A stretch of 64,000 nucleotides of DNA from Flaccisagitta enflata (GCA_965153355.1 OZ231127.1:42532001-42596000); one strand, 5' to 3'; counted from the stretch's first letter, positions 45,400 to 57,978 are shown. The notes: a model not told the origin generated them from the letters alone. Program-made: numbers and translations.

Positions 45400-46242
45400 C
45401 TTTTTTCAAGACCTTCCGAGAGGCCAACATGTTCTTCCGAGTAACCCCATTACTGGTTACTCCACAAAATGCACTCCTGCTGTCCTGGTTGGTATGGATA
45501 CAGACCTTTTGGTTCTTTTGCTTTACCATACTAAATCTCTTTTGACTTGTATTTTGCATCGGAACCAAAAAAAAAAAAAACACGAGACATCAAGAGAGTT
45601 AAGGCCAAACTTGGTTCACTAATATGCACCCATATTCTATTCCTGCATGCAATGCTCAGTTGTGACACCACTTCCAGGCTCTACAATATTGGTAAAAAGA
45701 CCATAGTAAAAAAATTCAAAGCCCAAGCCTTTTTGCATCAGTTGGCTGAAATTTTCAACTATCCAAATGCAATAGCAAAAGAGATTGAGCCAGCAGGAGA
45801 AAAAGTACTAGTGAATGTTTACAACGGCAAGGACAAAGAGTCCCTCAACACTCTTCGTTATAGGCGATACTGTGAAAAGTTAGCAATCAACACATCACAA
45901 GTTGAGCCCAGAACTTTGGTACCAACAGCAGCAGCTGCAAATTTTGACAGTTATCGAGTGTTCCTTCAAATATGTCAATGGAAAAGTCTTGACTGTAATC
46001 TCTCACCAGAATCATGGGGTTGGAAAAAAGGAGATGCTGGATTTTCTCCCACCGTGACAGCTCCAGATGATTTGCTCAAAATGATTCGATGCAACTGCCT
46101 CACCAATTGTCAGAATGCAAGATGTAGTTGCGTTAAGCATGGTTTGAAGTGTTCTGCTGCTTATGGGAACTGCCATAGATCTGCTTGCTCAAATGCAAGC
46201 AGTTATGTTATGGACGAAGGAAGTGGTGATGAAGATTCCTAA
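45400..46242 (+). pseudogene. CXC-domain (tesmin/TSO1-like) protein, 5'-truncated and frameshifted
   Basis: The frame from about 45547 encodes YFASEPKKK, LHAMLSCDTTSRLYNIGK, YNGKDKESLNTLRYRRYCEK, a VFLQICQW region, SWGWKK, and a Cys-rich end: RCNCLTNCQNARCSCVKHGL then KCSAAYGNC. This matches, from memory, a large invertebrate protein of unknown function whose C-terminus is a CXC zinc-binding domain. Just upstream, in another frame (about 45475-45540), lie AVLVGMDTDLLVLLLYH residues, expected immediately N-terminal in that family. So one indel near 45545, close to an A-run, breaks the gene. Everything earlier is missing where the TCGCG-hairpin element ends at 45399. The stop is at 46240-46242. 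It is likely a dead copy of a multicopy, possibly transposon-borne gene. Confidence 0.75.
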
Positions 46243-46475
46243 ACAGACCTCAACCAATATGCGTAATGCAAAAACGTGGAAACCAGTTCTATCACCTTGC
46301 GGAAACTTTTCTCTAAACTTTTCTCTAAACAATAACTTTTCTTTAAGCCAAAGAACGTATTCTTACATCAACAATCAACCAATCATGACATTACAGACGG
46401 GCCGCTAATTTAGCGTGTAGAGGCACATAGTGTTTTAGCCCCACCCCTTGAGCTCAAACCCATCCACTAATTTTT
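46243..46475. other. 3' flank of the pseudogene
   Basis: AT-rich, with a CTTTTCTCTAAA tandem near 46308-46335. No further gene. Confidence 0.4.
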
Positions 46476-46640
46476 AGTCGCATGCTACGCGACTCTATGA
46501 GCCACTATGTTGGTCCGTTGGTTGGTCCGTCCGTCCGTTACAAAGTCGTTTTAAAATACATTTTTTGCATTTCTTACCACTAGAGAAGGTACTTGAAGGT
46601 GGAGATCTTTTATTCTGAAGTCATTTTGAAAAGTTGTGTG

Positions 46641-46681
<41 letters not shown>

Positions 46682-46747
46682 ATGTCTGTCTGACTAAATC
46701 TTTCTGAAAATACTGACGCATGCGACTTAGGTCTAATGACCTTGTTT
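46476..46747 (+). mobile_element. TCGCG-hairpin element
   Basis: Head AGTCGCATGCTACGCGACT; core GTCCGTTGGTTGGTCCG; a (GTCT)n run at 46645-46690; tail GCGACTTAGGTCTAATG, CCTTGTTT. Confidence 0.8.
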
Positions 46748-46748
46748 C

Positions 46749-46971
46749 ACTTGGAAGTGCTCTGGATACCTTGGGGCAATACAAATGGCGCCACTGTGGC
46801 GATTTTTGAGTTTCCACTTTTAACACCCTCAATTTTGCAATTTTTTTGCCCACGGGGGTGGTTCAGGGGTGGGAAAAAGTGGTCCTTTGGAGGGGTTAAA
46901 AGTGGAAACTCAAAAATCCCCACGGTGGCGCCATTTGTATTGTCCCAAGGTATCCAAAGTAGTTCCAAGTG
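46749..46971. mobile_element. 223-bp palindromic foldback
   Basis: Arms of about 95 bp. The left has ACTTGGAAGTGCTCTGG, CAAATGGCGCCACTGTGGCG, TTGAGTTTCCACTTTTAAC; the right is the inverse with few mismatches. It starts directly after a TCGCG-hairpin tail. Confidence 0.9.
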
Positions 46972-47564
46972 AAAAAATTTGTTACTGGGTTTTAGCTGTA
47001 GGGGTAGGGCTATGAAATGTGCCTTCACATGCTAAATTAGTGGTCCTTCTGTAGCTTTGATGATTTACCTTTTTATACTGTCACCTAAAAAAATTTAGTT
47101 TGTTGATACACTTTTGAAATGAAATATCTTCTTTCACAATTTGACAATCTTTTCATTTTCGTATCTCAAATCAAGCAGCAATTGACTGATAAACCGATAC
47201 CGGGTGTTCAAAAAAATGTCAGATTATATTACAACTAAATAGTTTTGACAATATAGATATAGTAAATAAATCCTAAATGTTGATCCTAAAAAAGAAAACC
47301 TAATTGAGAAATACATATCTTACATATAAAGGTTGAGTAAAGATTTTTTTTTGGACCACATAGTATGTAGATAGGTAGATAAATAGACGTGAACTTTTAG
47401 GCAGACTCATTAGCTCTCTCTAGGGTGATCATTTATCTCCGTAGGTGTATTCTATGCATGGTAACTCAACATTGAAACCCTAATATGATCAAAATTTGAC
47501 TAAAAAGAGCATTTTCACTATAAAATATTATAAGCCAAAATCAATCAATCAATCAATCAATTTG
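46972..47564. other. Unassigned sequence
   Basis: AT-rich and unique-looking. CCGGGTGTTCAAAAAAATGT near 47202 resembles a mariner-type end without a visible partner. A short (AATC)n lies near 47542-47562. Confidence 0.4.
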
Positions 47565-47665
47565 CTGGCGGTGGATTTTGTAAAACTTTTTTTTCCATGA
47601 AAGCACATCCCCTTAGGTATAAGTTAATGAACGTTTCAGCTTGTATTACATTTGTTTGATGTTAA
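47565..47665 (+). repeat. Dispersed repeat, inverse of 21080-21185
   Basis: GGTGGATTTTGTAAAAC, CCTTAGGTATAAG and CTTGTATTACATTTGTTTG match the earlier copy in inverse orientation. Confidence 0.8.
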
Positions 47666-47746
47666 AAATCAAAATGATTATACTATTGCTCCTTCCACAT
47701 TTTTATCCTTCACCATCTTTAATCCCTAAATGGCAGATCTGAGCGC

Positions 47747-47813
47747 CCATTGAGCCCCCCCCCCATTGAGCCCTGCCCCCCCCCCTTGAGCCCCCCCCCC
47801 CTATTGAGCGCCC
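47747..47813. repeat. C-run tract with GAGCCC/ATTGAG words
   Basis: Four C-runs of 7-11 separated by TTGAGC words. Confidence 0.9.
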
Positions 47814-47879
47814 CATTGACATTATCACACTTGGCAAAGACGAAGCTTGAAGCTGAGGGTTGGAAGAACCAGGATTAAA

Positions 47880-48355
47880 TTTGCGGCGAGGAAATGACAA
47901 TGACAATGACAAAGAGAAAGTGACAATGATAATGACACTAACAATGACTATGACTTGTGCAATGACAACGACAATGAAGGTTGGAAGAACTAGGATTCAA
48001 TTCATGGTAAGGTAATGGGGAATGACAATGGCAATGACAATGAAAATGACAATCACAAATTGACAATGACAATGATATTGACACTAGCTATGACAAAGAT
48101 AACGACAATGAGAGCTGGAAGAACTGAACCTAAATTTGAGGCGAGGGGGAAATGCGGAATGTCAATGACAATGAAAATGATTAAGACAACGGCAATGCAA
48201 TGGCATTTGCAATAACAATGACATTTACATTGACAACGACATTGATAACGAAAATGGCATGATACACTTGGCTACGACCTCGACGAATCAAATTTAAGGA
48301 AAATTTACGTTGAGGAAAACATGACGATGACTATTACATTGACAACGACAATGAT
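47880..48355. repeat. (AATGAC)n minisatellite with a recurring spacer
   Basis: Imperfect AATGAC/AATGAAAATGAC units, broken at about 100-160 bp intervals by GGTTGGAAGAACTAGGATT-like spacers. The pattern resumes at 49005-49085, so the foldback at 48356 is inserted into it. Confidence 0.88.
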
Positions 48356-48922
48356 AATAGTCGCAAAAGCGTTAGATGGTCAGCGATACCCGTGCCCTGC
48401 CCTAGTAGGTTGTGCTTGAAGTTGAAGGGGAAGCAGGGCAGCGGCCCCAAAGGGGTTGATGACCTATGCTTTCACACATATGGGGAATTTTCTCCTTCTC
48501 CTCAGTCCGTACCCCCCCCCAAGTTTTGAGGCCCAAATTCTAGTCCCGAGACCCAAATCCTAGGCTTGTAGCCCAAATCCTATCCAAAAGGCCCAAATCC
48601 TAGCCTCAAGGCCCAAATCCCAGCCTTGAGGCCCATATCTCATCCTTTATGCTGGGATATGAACCTTGAGGCTTAGATTTAGGCCTCACGGCTGGGATTT
48701 GAGCCTAAAGGATGAGATATGGGCCTCAAGGCTGGGATTTGGACCTTGAGGCTAGGATTTGGGCCTTTTGGATAGGATTTGGGCCACAAGACTGGGATTT
48801 GGGTCTCGGGACTAGAATTTGGGCCTCAAAACTTGGGGGGGGGGGGTACGGACGGAGGAGAAGGAGAAAATTCCCCATATGTGTGAAAGCATAGGTCATC
48901 GCCCCCTTCGGGGCCGCTGCCC
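48356..48922. mobile_element. GGCAGCGGCC foldback, 'ATGCTTTCACACATATGG' subfamily, near-complete
   Basis: An outer block of TCGCAAAAGCGTTAGATGG, TCAGCGATACCCGTGCCC and GCAGGGCAGCGGCCCC opens the element. A nearly perfect palindrome follows (about 48430-48922), with arms of about 230 bp: GATGACCTATGCTTTCAC, ATGGGGAATTTTCTCC, a C-run, GAGGCCCAAATCC-type 19-20 bp units, then the inverse. Arm identity is high, suggesting a recent origin. Confidence 0.9.
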
Positions 48923-49193
48923 AACAAAAACGACATTGCGCTTGGCCAAGACGGAGCAAATGAGAAACCAGTGCAGTAGTCCAGCACTGAAATCGGCTAT
49001 GCAATAACAATGACAATGCAATGACAATGACAACAACATGACGTTACCACACTTGGTCAAGACGAAGCTTGAAGGACTGAAAGAACTAGGGCTAAGTTTT
49101 AAAAAATTTTCTCTTATATTTTGGAGAGGGACATCGAACGTAACCGGCCGCGCCCCCGTTCGCATATTGTCAAAAATTATTTACAGGGTGTTC

Positions 49194-49943
49194 AATCTCA
49201 AAGTGGGAAAAGTAAAAAGCTTACATTTCTAAACGCACTTGGTCAGTGGTTTCAAACCATTTTTCTCTTGTAGTAATATATTTGACGTTTTTTGTGTACA
49301 AATTTCATTGGTCTAGCTAAAATAGTTAGTCCACAACAATAATTTGAAGCCAAACAAGTCTTTACAATTGAGGTTCAAAAACTCATATTTCTATCAACAT
49401 TGTCTTTCAATATTCTGCCTTTAATTCTCAAACGGTTTGATAACAGGTGCCAGACTGGTCTCAGATGTAAGCATTTTAAAATTGTAATTCATTTGAGACC
49501 AATCTGGCATTTTTAGCTCAAACCGTTTAGAAATTAGAGCAATTTTAAGAAAAACTATCATGATCAAAATGAGAGTTTTTAGTCGCGTGCACGCGACTCT
49601 ACACCCCGCTTTGTCCGTCGGTCGGTCGGTCGGTCACACTTTACTTTTTTTTTCATTTTTATTTTTGGACCTTACTGCTCTTGCCCAAATGATCTTGTGA
49701 TCTCAAATATGGCTCCTGCCCACCCGCACGCGACTTGGGTAGCCGTGTATCCGGCCTTGTTTAGCTCAAACTTTATATACTTGTTTTACTCAAAATTGAT
49801 GTTGCGGACAAACAATGAAATTTCTATACAAAAAACGTCAAACATAATACTACATGAAAAAATTGAATTGAAACCACTGACTGGTTTCGTTTAGGATTGT
49901 GAGCTTTTTGTAAACTTTTCCCACTTTGAGATTGAACACGGGG
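49194..49943. mobile_element. Mariner-like foldback, CAGGGTGTTCAATC ends, interrupted
   Basis: The left end CAGGGTGTTCAATCTCAAAG and right end (inverted) CCCCGTGTTCAATCTCAAAG are flanked by TA. The arms extend to a centre near 49480 with CAAACGGTTT and GAGACCAATCTGGCA shared inversely. The right arm is interrupted by a TCGCG-hairpin element (49580-49762); removing it restores the match with the left arm. Confidence 0.85.
49580..49762 (+). mobile_element. TCGCG-hairpin element nested in the mariner-like foldback
   Basis: Head AGTCGCGTGCACGCGACT, core GTCCGTCGGTCGGTCGG, tail GCACGCGACTTGGGTAGCC and GTGTATCCGGCCTTGTTT. The left flank is GAGTTTTT and the right flank AGCTCAAAC. The equivalent uninterrupted arm has GAGTTTTT followed directly by GAACCTC. 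Insertion was into a T-run with no duplication beyond T residues. Confidence 0.93.
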
Positions 49944-50051
49944 TAGTTAACCCTGAAAGATCGGAGTTGGGGCAATGGGGACGACTAACCAATCTCTGCT
50001 TAAGCGAAAAACTTGCTTCTTCATTTAAAGGTCAGCGACTCCTCCTAGGCA

Positions 50052-50055
50052 AAAA

Positions 50056-50139
<84 letters not shown>
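50052..50139. repeat. (GAAA)n microsatellite
   Basis: About 22 perfect tetranucleotides. Confidence 0.97.
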
Positions 50140-50140
<1 letters not shown>

Positions 50141-50268
50141 TGGAAAAAAGATGGACGAGAGCGTTGTCGTGCGAATTCATGGTTGAAAAGTCTCTTTATC
50201 CCATGGAACTAGAAACTAGGCAGCGGAGGATTACAAGGATTAAAAAGACAAGTACATCAGCGTAGGGG

Positions 50269-50279
50269 AAGAGAGAGAG

Positions 50280-50369
<90 letters not shown>
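50269..50369. repeat. (GA)n microsatellite
   Basis: One AT interruption near 50281. Confidence 0.97.
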
Positions 50370-51090
<721 letters not shown>

Positions 51091-51210
51091 CATGAAGACC
51101 AATAGGCAGCTGGGCAGAAAGACAGACCAACGGAATTTACAACTAGTGCGCTTAACAGAATTTCAAACTATAAACATCTTTTCCCAGGTGCTCATTTCAA
51201 TAATGTGGTT

Positions 51211-51660
<450 letters not shown>

Positions 51661-51801
51661 CCGTATTTCCCGTATTTATCGCCTCCTCCACTGTTAGCGC
51701 CGCCCCCCTTTTCCAGTGGAATTAAAAAAAGAACTTTCATAACTTAATTTATGAATTTCTTATTGATTTCGTTGCTATTCATTCTTTTTCTATCACTTTT
51801 T

Positions 51802-51995
51802 AGTCGCGTGCACGCGACTCTACAACCCGCTTTGTCCGTCGGTCGGTCGGTTGGTCGGTTAGTCCGTCACACTTTACTTTTTTTATGATTTTATTTCTTT
51901 GACCTCACTGCTCTTGCCCAAATGGTCTGGTGACCTCAAAAAAGGCCCCTGCCCACCCGCACGCGACTTCGGTAGCCGTGTATCCGGCCTTGTTT
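51802..51995 (+). mobile_element. TCGCG-hairpin element, AGTCGCGTGC subfamily
   Basis: Complete: head hairpin, GTCGGTCGGTCGGTTGG core, CTGCTCTTGCCCAAATGG block, GCACGCGACTTCGGTAGCC and the CCGGCCTTGTTT tail. Very close to 49580-49762. Confidence 0.94.
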
Positions 51996-52199
51996 AAGCA
52001 AATAATAAGAATTCAAGTAGATAAGTCCCTATTTGTTTTGATGTATTATTGTAAAATTGTGCAAAAGAAATCATGTGTTTTCGTAGCAATGTATATGGTT
52101 TTCTTGGTTAAGGGCCGCTAGGGGGCGCTAATTGTTTACAGGGTAGAAATAGCTGTTTCATGTTTCCATTTCATGAGTGCCCGGGGCTATAATTATAGG

Positions 52200-52410
52200 A
52201 ACAAGGCTGGATACACGGCTACCCAAGTCGCGTGCGGGTGGGCAGGGGCCATATTTGAGGTCAGTGGAGCATTTGGGCAGGAGCAGTACAGCCAAAAAAC
52301 CCATGAGGACCGAAAAAGTAAAGTGTGACGGACGGACCGACCGACGGACCGACCGACGGACCGACGGACGGACTGACAAAGCGGGGTGTAGAGCCGCGTA
52401 GCACGCGACT
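52200..52410 (-). mobile_element. TCGCG-hairpin element, AGTCGCGTGC subfamily
   Basis: Complete inverted copy from AACAAGGCTGGATACACGG to AGCCGCGTAGCACGCGACT, with a long GACCGACCGACGG core. It lies 205 bp from, and opposite to, the previous copy. Confidence 0.94.
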
Positions 52411-52451
52411 AAAAAAGGTATTACTTTTGTCTTGCTATCATACTTCGTTTA

Positions 52452-52846
<395 letters not shown>

Positions 52847-52907
52847 ACCTTCACTTTGTAACAGTTTGACGATGACGTGGGTGGAGTTTCTTTACTATTC
52901 TTGTACG

Positions 52908-52981
52908 GCACCCGAGACAGTCTCGACACCTGATCTGCACCCGACAGTCTCGACACCTGATCTGCAACCGACACCTGATCT
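52908..52981. repeat. About 34-bp tandem (GACAGTCTCGACACCTGATC)
   Basis: Two and a half units of CACCCGACAGTCTCGACACC followed by TGATCTG. Confidence 0.9.
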
Positions 52982-53119
52982 AAACATTCAAACGGTGAGC
53001 TGAAATCGAGATCATCATCCTTCTATTGGGCGCCGGCATCAACAATGATAACAACCAAAACAAACATAACGCCACAACCACAGCAACAAAGAAAATGACA
53101 ACCTCAACGTCATTGACAA

Positions 53120-53212
53120 CAAAAACAAAAACAAAAACAAAAACAAAAACAAAAACAAAAACAAAAACAAAAACAAAAACAAAAACAAAAACAAAAACAA
53201 AAACAAAAACAA
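53120..53212. repeat. (AAAAAC)n microsatellite
   Basis: About 15 hexamer units, followed at 53218-53251 by five GTCAATG heptamers. Confidence 0.96.
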
Positions 53213-53259
53213 CATTGTCAATGGTCAATGGTCAATGGTCAATGGTCAATGGTGACGAC

Positions 53260-53677
53260 GATAACAACATTAACAATAACAATTACAACAGCTCGAAAAT
53301 TTCTAAATCAAGAACTTGTCCACCAGAAAAGATGCTTTTCTGGATCCGTTTGCCAGTCACGACCAGTCTCTGTAACAAATGCGTCAAGTACTCACGAACA
53401 GACAATCAGACAAGATGACCAACTTTTGACTCAAAAGTGTTTGTTTTTTTTTTCTTTCAGTAGAATGAAACCGCTCATCGAAGGGCGAGTGGGAGTCTCC
53501 TTACGGCCGCGATTGTCTTTAATCATTACATTATTGAAACCCGAGTGTGTATCTGATCTCTTCATCGAATGGTGAGTGGGAGGCCTCTGACTTACGAGTA
53601 TTTAATCGACAGATACCGAAAACGAGCCTTTTTTGAGGCGGCGGCGGCGGTGAAGGCGATTTACTCATTTAGTGGGC
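53260..53677. other. Unassigned, with a local duplication
   Basis: CTCATCGAAGGGCGAGTGGG at about 53474 and TTCATCGAATGGTGAGTGGG at about 53561 are two diverged copies of one block about 87 bp apart. A GGCGGCGGCGG run lies near 53640. No confident exon. Confidence 0.4.
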
Positions 53678-54702
53678 GATATGCAGTTGGGTGCTCCACA
53701 TAGCAAAAGTTGGTTATTGCTTTTCACTCTATTTACCTAATGTGGAGTAACTAATTTTATAATTTATGTTTTTTTTTTTACCAGTTATGGCGGCTGTCGC
53801 CGTGAGGAAAAAAGTCGTAAGTGTTGGCCACTCTCCATCAGGTGTTGGACCTCAGTCATTGCAACATTTTTTTTATTGCAGCTTTGGTTTTGTTTGATCA
53901 TCTATCTGTCTCTTTGTCTGTTTGTCTCTCTGGCTCTCAACTCTCTTTCTATGTCTTTTTTTAAGCTGCTTTATCTAGCTCTTGTGTTCTCTTTCTTTCC
54001 TGCTCTCTCTATTTTCTGTCTTCACCCTTTTGTTTGTACCCAGTTTAAGCAAATGAGAAAAAAAAATGAGAAAAAAAAATTGGTGAGAATTATTTGTGAA
54101 ATAGTTGGTTTAAATGAATGAAGAGCAAAACCAGAACAGTTTATGAAAAACAAAAAGATATGTATTTATTGCACTTTAAATCATTAAAAACCTGAGCTAA
54201 ATGAGCTAAATGAGCTAGAATACTGAAAGACACCCTCACAGATGAGTAGCTATGCAATAAAGATATTTGCATGCTTAGACAAACAAAAGTACACTCCTTT
54301 ATTGATCATACATGAAATTTAAAAAAAATTGAAAAAAATTCAATTCAGATTTTTCGCAAAAAAATCTTTAAAAAATCATAACTTGAAAAACATTTGTCCT
54401 AAAGACTTCTGCCTGGCGCCAAATGAAAGAGAATTATCAAATTTACTTACCCTATCAATTTGGTTTGAGGGACCAATCGCCCTAATGAGTTCCGAAACTT
54501 TCTAATAAGAAAATGAAAACCCTGTTTCTCTCGAATATGTCAAAAAGTCGAAGACTGACTTCGACTTTTTTCCCGATCATTCATAGCAAATTGTTCGTTA
54601 GACCTAATTTACATAATGCAGTGGGTTCAATCAATATACTTATATTTTCTTAAATAATTACTTTTCAACTTTTCTCTTAAAAAAAATCAGTAATCTGTTT
54701 TT

Positions 54703-55460
54703 AGTCGCATGGTACGCGACTCTACACCCAGCTTTATCAGTCCGTCGGTTGATTGGTTGGTCAGTTGGTTGATCAGTCCCCTTTTTGGGCAGCAGCCCCA
54801 AAGGAGTCGATGACCTATGCTTTCACATATACGGGGGATTTTCTCCTTCTCCTTCTCCTTCCTCTGTGTACCCCCCCCTTCAAATCACAGTCTTGAGGCC
54901 CAAATTCCAGTCTCGAGGCCCCAATCCCAGCTTCAAGGCCCAAATCCAAGCGTCAAGGCCTAAATCCTAGCCTGGAGGCCCAGATTTGAGTCTTTAAGCC
55001 CGAGTCTCAGCCTCAACGTCAAAATCTCAGCCAAGAGGCCCAGATCCCGGCCTTGAGGCCCAAATCTCAGCCTCCAGGTTAGGATTTGGGCCTTGAGGCT
55101 AGGATTTGGGCCTTGAGGCTGGGATTTGGGCCTCGAGACTGGGATTTGGGCCTAGAGACTGGGATTTCAGGGAGGAGAGATGAAGGAGGAGAAAGAGGAG
55201 AAAATCCCCCATACATGTGAAAGCATAGATCATCAACCCTTTCGGGGCCGCTGCCCTGCTTCCTCCTCAACTTAACCACAACCTTCTTAGGCAGGGCATA
55301 GGTACCGCTGACCATCTAACGATTTTGCGATTATTCTTTTTTTGGCGTTTTTTGGTTTTCTGAGCATACGGTTCCAGCTCAGATGCCCTATTGACTTTCT
55401 CCAGCACTGCTCCTGCCCACCTGCACGCAACTAAGGTAGCTGTGTATCGGACCTTGTTTA
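54703..55460 (+). mobile_element. TCGCG-hairpin element split by a foldback
   Basis: The head AGTCGCATGGTACGCGACT and core to CAGTCCCCTTTTT are at 54703-54785. The remaining core (CTTTTTTTGGCGTTTTTTGG) and tail (GCACGCAACTAAGGTAGC, GTGTATCGGACCTTGTTT) are at 55337-55460. The two parts together align with the uninterrupted copy at 55878-56039. Confidence 0.88.
54786..55336 (+). mobile_element. GGCAGCGGCC foldback nested in a TCGCG-hairpin element
   Basis: It begins GGGCAGCAGCCCCAAAGG, GATGACCTATGCTTTCAC. The core has AGGCCCAAATCCCAG-type units followed by their inverse. It then closes with GTGAAAGCATAGATCATC, TTTCGGGGCCGCTGCCCTGC, the external block GGGCATAGGTACCGCTGACC and ATCTAACGATTTTGCG. 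It has the same layout as 48356-48922 but the arms are less identical. Confidence 0.88.
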
Positions 55461-55877
55461 AATAAGCTCCTAAAAATTTGTTATGATTTGATATATAATT
55501 GTATTTTTACAAATACTATAATTTAAAAAAAGATTCTTTTAAGTAAGAAAATCAAACAGAATTTAAGTGAATTCTGCAAAATTTCAAGGAAATTTCAAAG
55601 CCAAAAGGAAAAAGATGAAAAAAATTTAGAGAATAATAATTTTCTCTATTTTTACTCCTCCGTATTGTGTGAGTTTGCTGAAGAGATACTCCCAACTTTT
55701 GCTACGTGAAGCACCCGCGCGATGCAGTGGGCGACGATGGCAAAGGGTCGAGGGCGATTTAGTGGGCGATTGATTGAGCGACTTTGAGAGGCCAAGTTTA
55801 TACACTTTTGATGCACCTCCTTTTCGGTTATGCCCTCACAAGGGATTTCCTGACACTAGTCTGGTCCATTCTATTTT

Positions 55878-56039
55878 ACTCGCGACCCTTCACCCCGCTA
55901 TTTCCGTCCGTCCGTCCGTCTATCTGTCTGTCCGTCCCCATTTTACTTTTTTTGCGTTTTTGTGCGTTTTGAGGCCACAGCCCCTGCCTACCCAAACGCG
56001 ACTAGGGTAACCGTGTATCCAGCCTTGTTGATCGCGGAC
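55878..56039 (+). mobile_element. TCGCG-hairpin element, short form
   Basis: Head ACTCGCGACCCTTCACCCCG (one hairpin arm lost), (GTCC)n, tail ACGCGACTAGGGTAACCG, CCAGCCTTGTT. Immediately followed by the next copy. Confidence 0.85.
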
Positions 56040-56230
56040 TAGCGACTTTATAAGAGGCTCTGTCCTTCCGTCAGTTGGTATATTAATTGGTCCGTCGGTC
56101 CATCCATAATGATATTGTCTAAAACTGGATAAATGTGCGTTTTGGATGCTTGTGTGTGAGAGGGTTGGGGTGTGGATTGGGGGTTGGTCGCCCCTGCCCA
56201 CCCGTCCGCGACGATATCCTGCGTTACTTG
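56040..56230 (+). mobile_element. TCGCG-hairpin element, 'CTTGTGTGTGAG' core subfamily
   Basis: Head GATCGCGGACTAGCGACT; core GCTTGTGTGTGAGAGGG; CCCTGCCCACCCGTCCGCGA; tail CGATATCCTGCGTTACTTG. It pairs with 44582-44813. Confidence 0.85.
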
Positions 56231-56344
56231 TCATGTTTTCTTTTCCTTCTTTTCGTTCTACGCGCCGCTTGGGTGTGTTTATATACAAAAGGTTTTTTGG
56301 TCAGATCATTAGGGAATATTTACTACGACACCTACTGTTTTTAT

Positions 56345-56570
56345 GTTTTAAAAAGACTGACAGGGACAGGCCGACTGACAAATATAGCGAGTAATCGGGT
56401 CTTACAAGGCCATGCCAAGTGACCTCTATCACTGCTCCTGCCCATCCGCACGCTTCTAGGGCAGCCGTGTATCTGGCCTGGACCGCCTGGTTAATGTTAT
56501 GTTTTAAACTGACTGAGAGACTGACCTATTGACAAATACAGCGGGTTATACGGTCTAGCAAGGCCAAGTA
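56345..56570. repeat. Direct duplication of a GACTGACAAATA-containing block
   Basis: GTTTTAAAAAGACTGACAGG...GACAAATATAGCGAGTAATC (about 56345) and GTTTTAAACTGACTGAGAG...GACAAATACAGCGGGTTAT (about 56500) are diverged copies. Between them (56430-56482) lies a TCGCG-hairpin tail fragment with GCAGCCGTGTATCTGGCCT. Confidence 0.7.
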
Positions 56571-57272
<702 letters not shown>

Positions 57273-57828
57273 AAGAAACAGGGACGAAGAGACAGTATGT
57301 GAAAGAGACAGAAACGAAGGGACAAACACAGCGAGAAACATACAACATGGACATAGACAGAGAAACAGCCCGTCAGAAAGACAGACAAAAAAAGACGTCA
57401 AGGTTTGACGGAAAAAGTCTTGAATGACTAGCCTTCTTAATAAAAGGAGTATTTATCTAAAGACTAAAGAGCTCCTAAGATTAATGAGATTTTCCATCGA
57501 TATACTATGAGTTACCCTTGGGAGTCAACTACGAACCGGTGCATCATTACTACATCAGTACTACATCACATGAATTGTTGCACATGCCACATGGAACTTG
57601 AGGCTTTGCGGTTGGACCATCCTTCGCACTCAGAGAAATTTCCGTAGGAGGAGGTGAAGCAGGGTAAGAAAACCTTGAAGATTACCGAGGAGGAAGAACC
57701 GATTCATCCTAATAGTACAATCGATGCTTAAAAACAATAAATACACCTTAATGTAACCGCGAGCCTCAATAACAAATTAACAACCACCCCCGCCCGATCC
57801 TTGAAGTTGAGTTACACGCTCTCTTTTT
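57273..57828. other. Unassigned unique sequence
   Basis: A purine-rich start (GAAACAGGGACGAAGAGACA), then mixed sequence with no recognised feature. Confidence 0.35.
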
Positions 57829-57978
57829 AGTTGCGGACACGCAACTCTATGAAAGGCTTTGTCCGTCCGTCCGTCCGTCCGTCCGTCCGTCCGTAAGCAC
57901 GAGTCGAAAAGTGGGAAAACATGCATTTCCGCCCCTGCCCACCCGTCCGCAACTGGTGGCCGTGTATCCGGCTTTGTT
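57829..57978 (+). mobile_element. TCGCG-hairpin element, AGTTGCGGAC subfamily
   Basis: Head AGTTGCGGACACGCAACT, (GTCC)8 core, GTCGAAAAGTGGGAAAAC, CGTCCGCAACTGGTGGCC, GTGTATCCGGCTTTG. The compact, regular copy best defines this subfamily. Confidence 0.94.

Larger units (their letters stand above)
53687..55718. mobile_element. Mutator-like (9-bp TSD) element with nested insertions
   Basis: The left end TTGGGTGCTCCACATAGC and AAAAGTTGG and the right end (inverted) GGGTGCTTCACGTAGC and AAAAGTTGG match the ends of 58679-59145. Flanks GATATGCAG and GCGATGCAG agree at 7 of 9 positions, a plausible old 9-bp duplication. Without the 54703-55460 insertion complex it would be about 1.27 kb. It contains no transposase. 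The short frame at 53876-54121 (Leu/Phe/Ser-rich) I do not regard as a gene. Confidence 0.65.

Noticed and set aside
46747-47028. 93-codon frame over the 46749 palindrome
   Set aside because: Mirror frames appear on both strands because the region is an inverted repeat; no domain.
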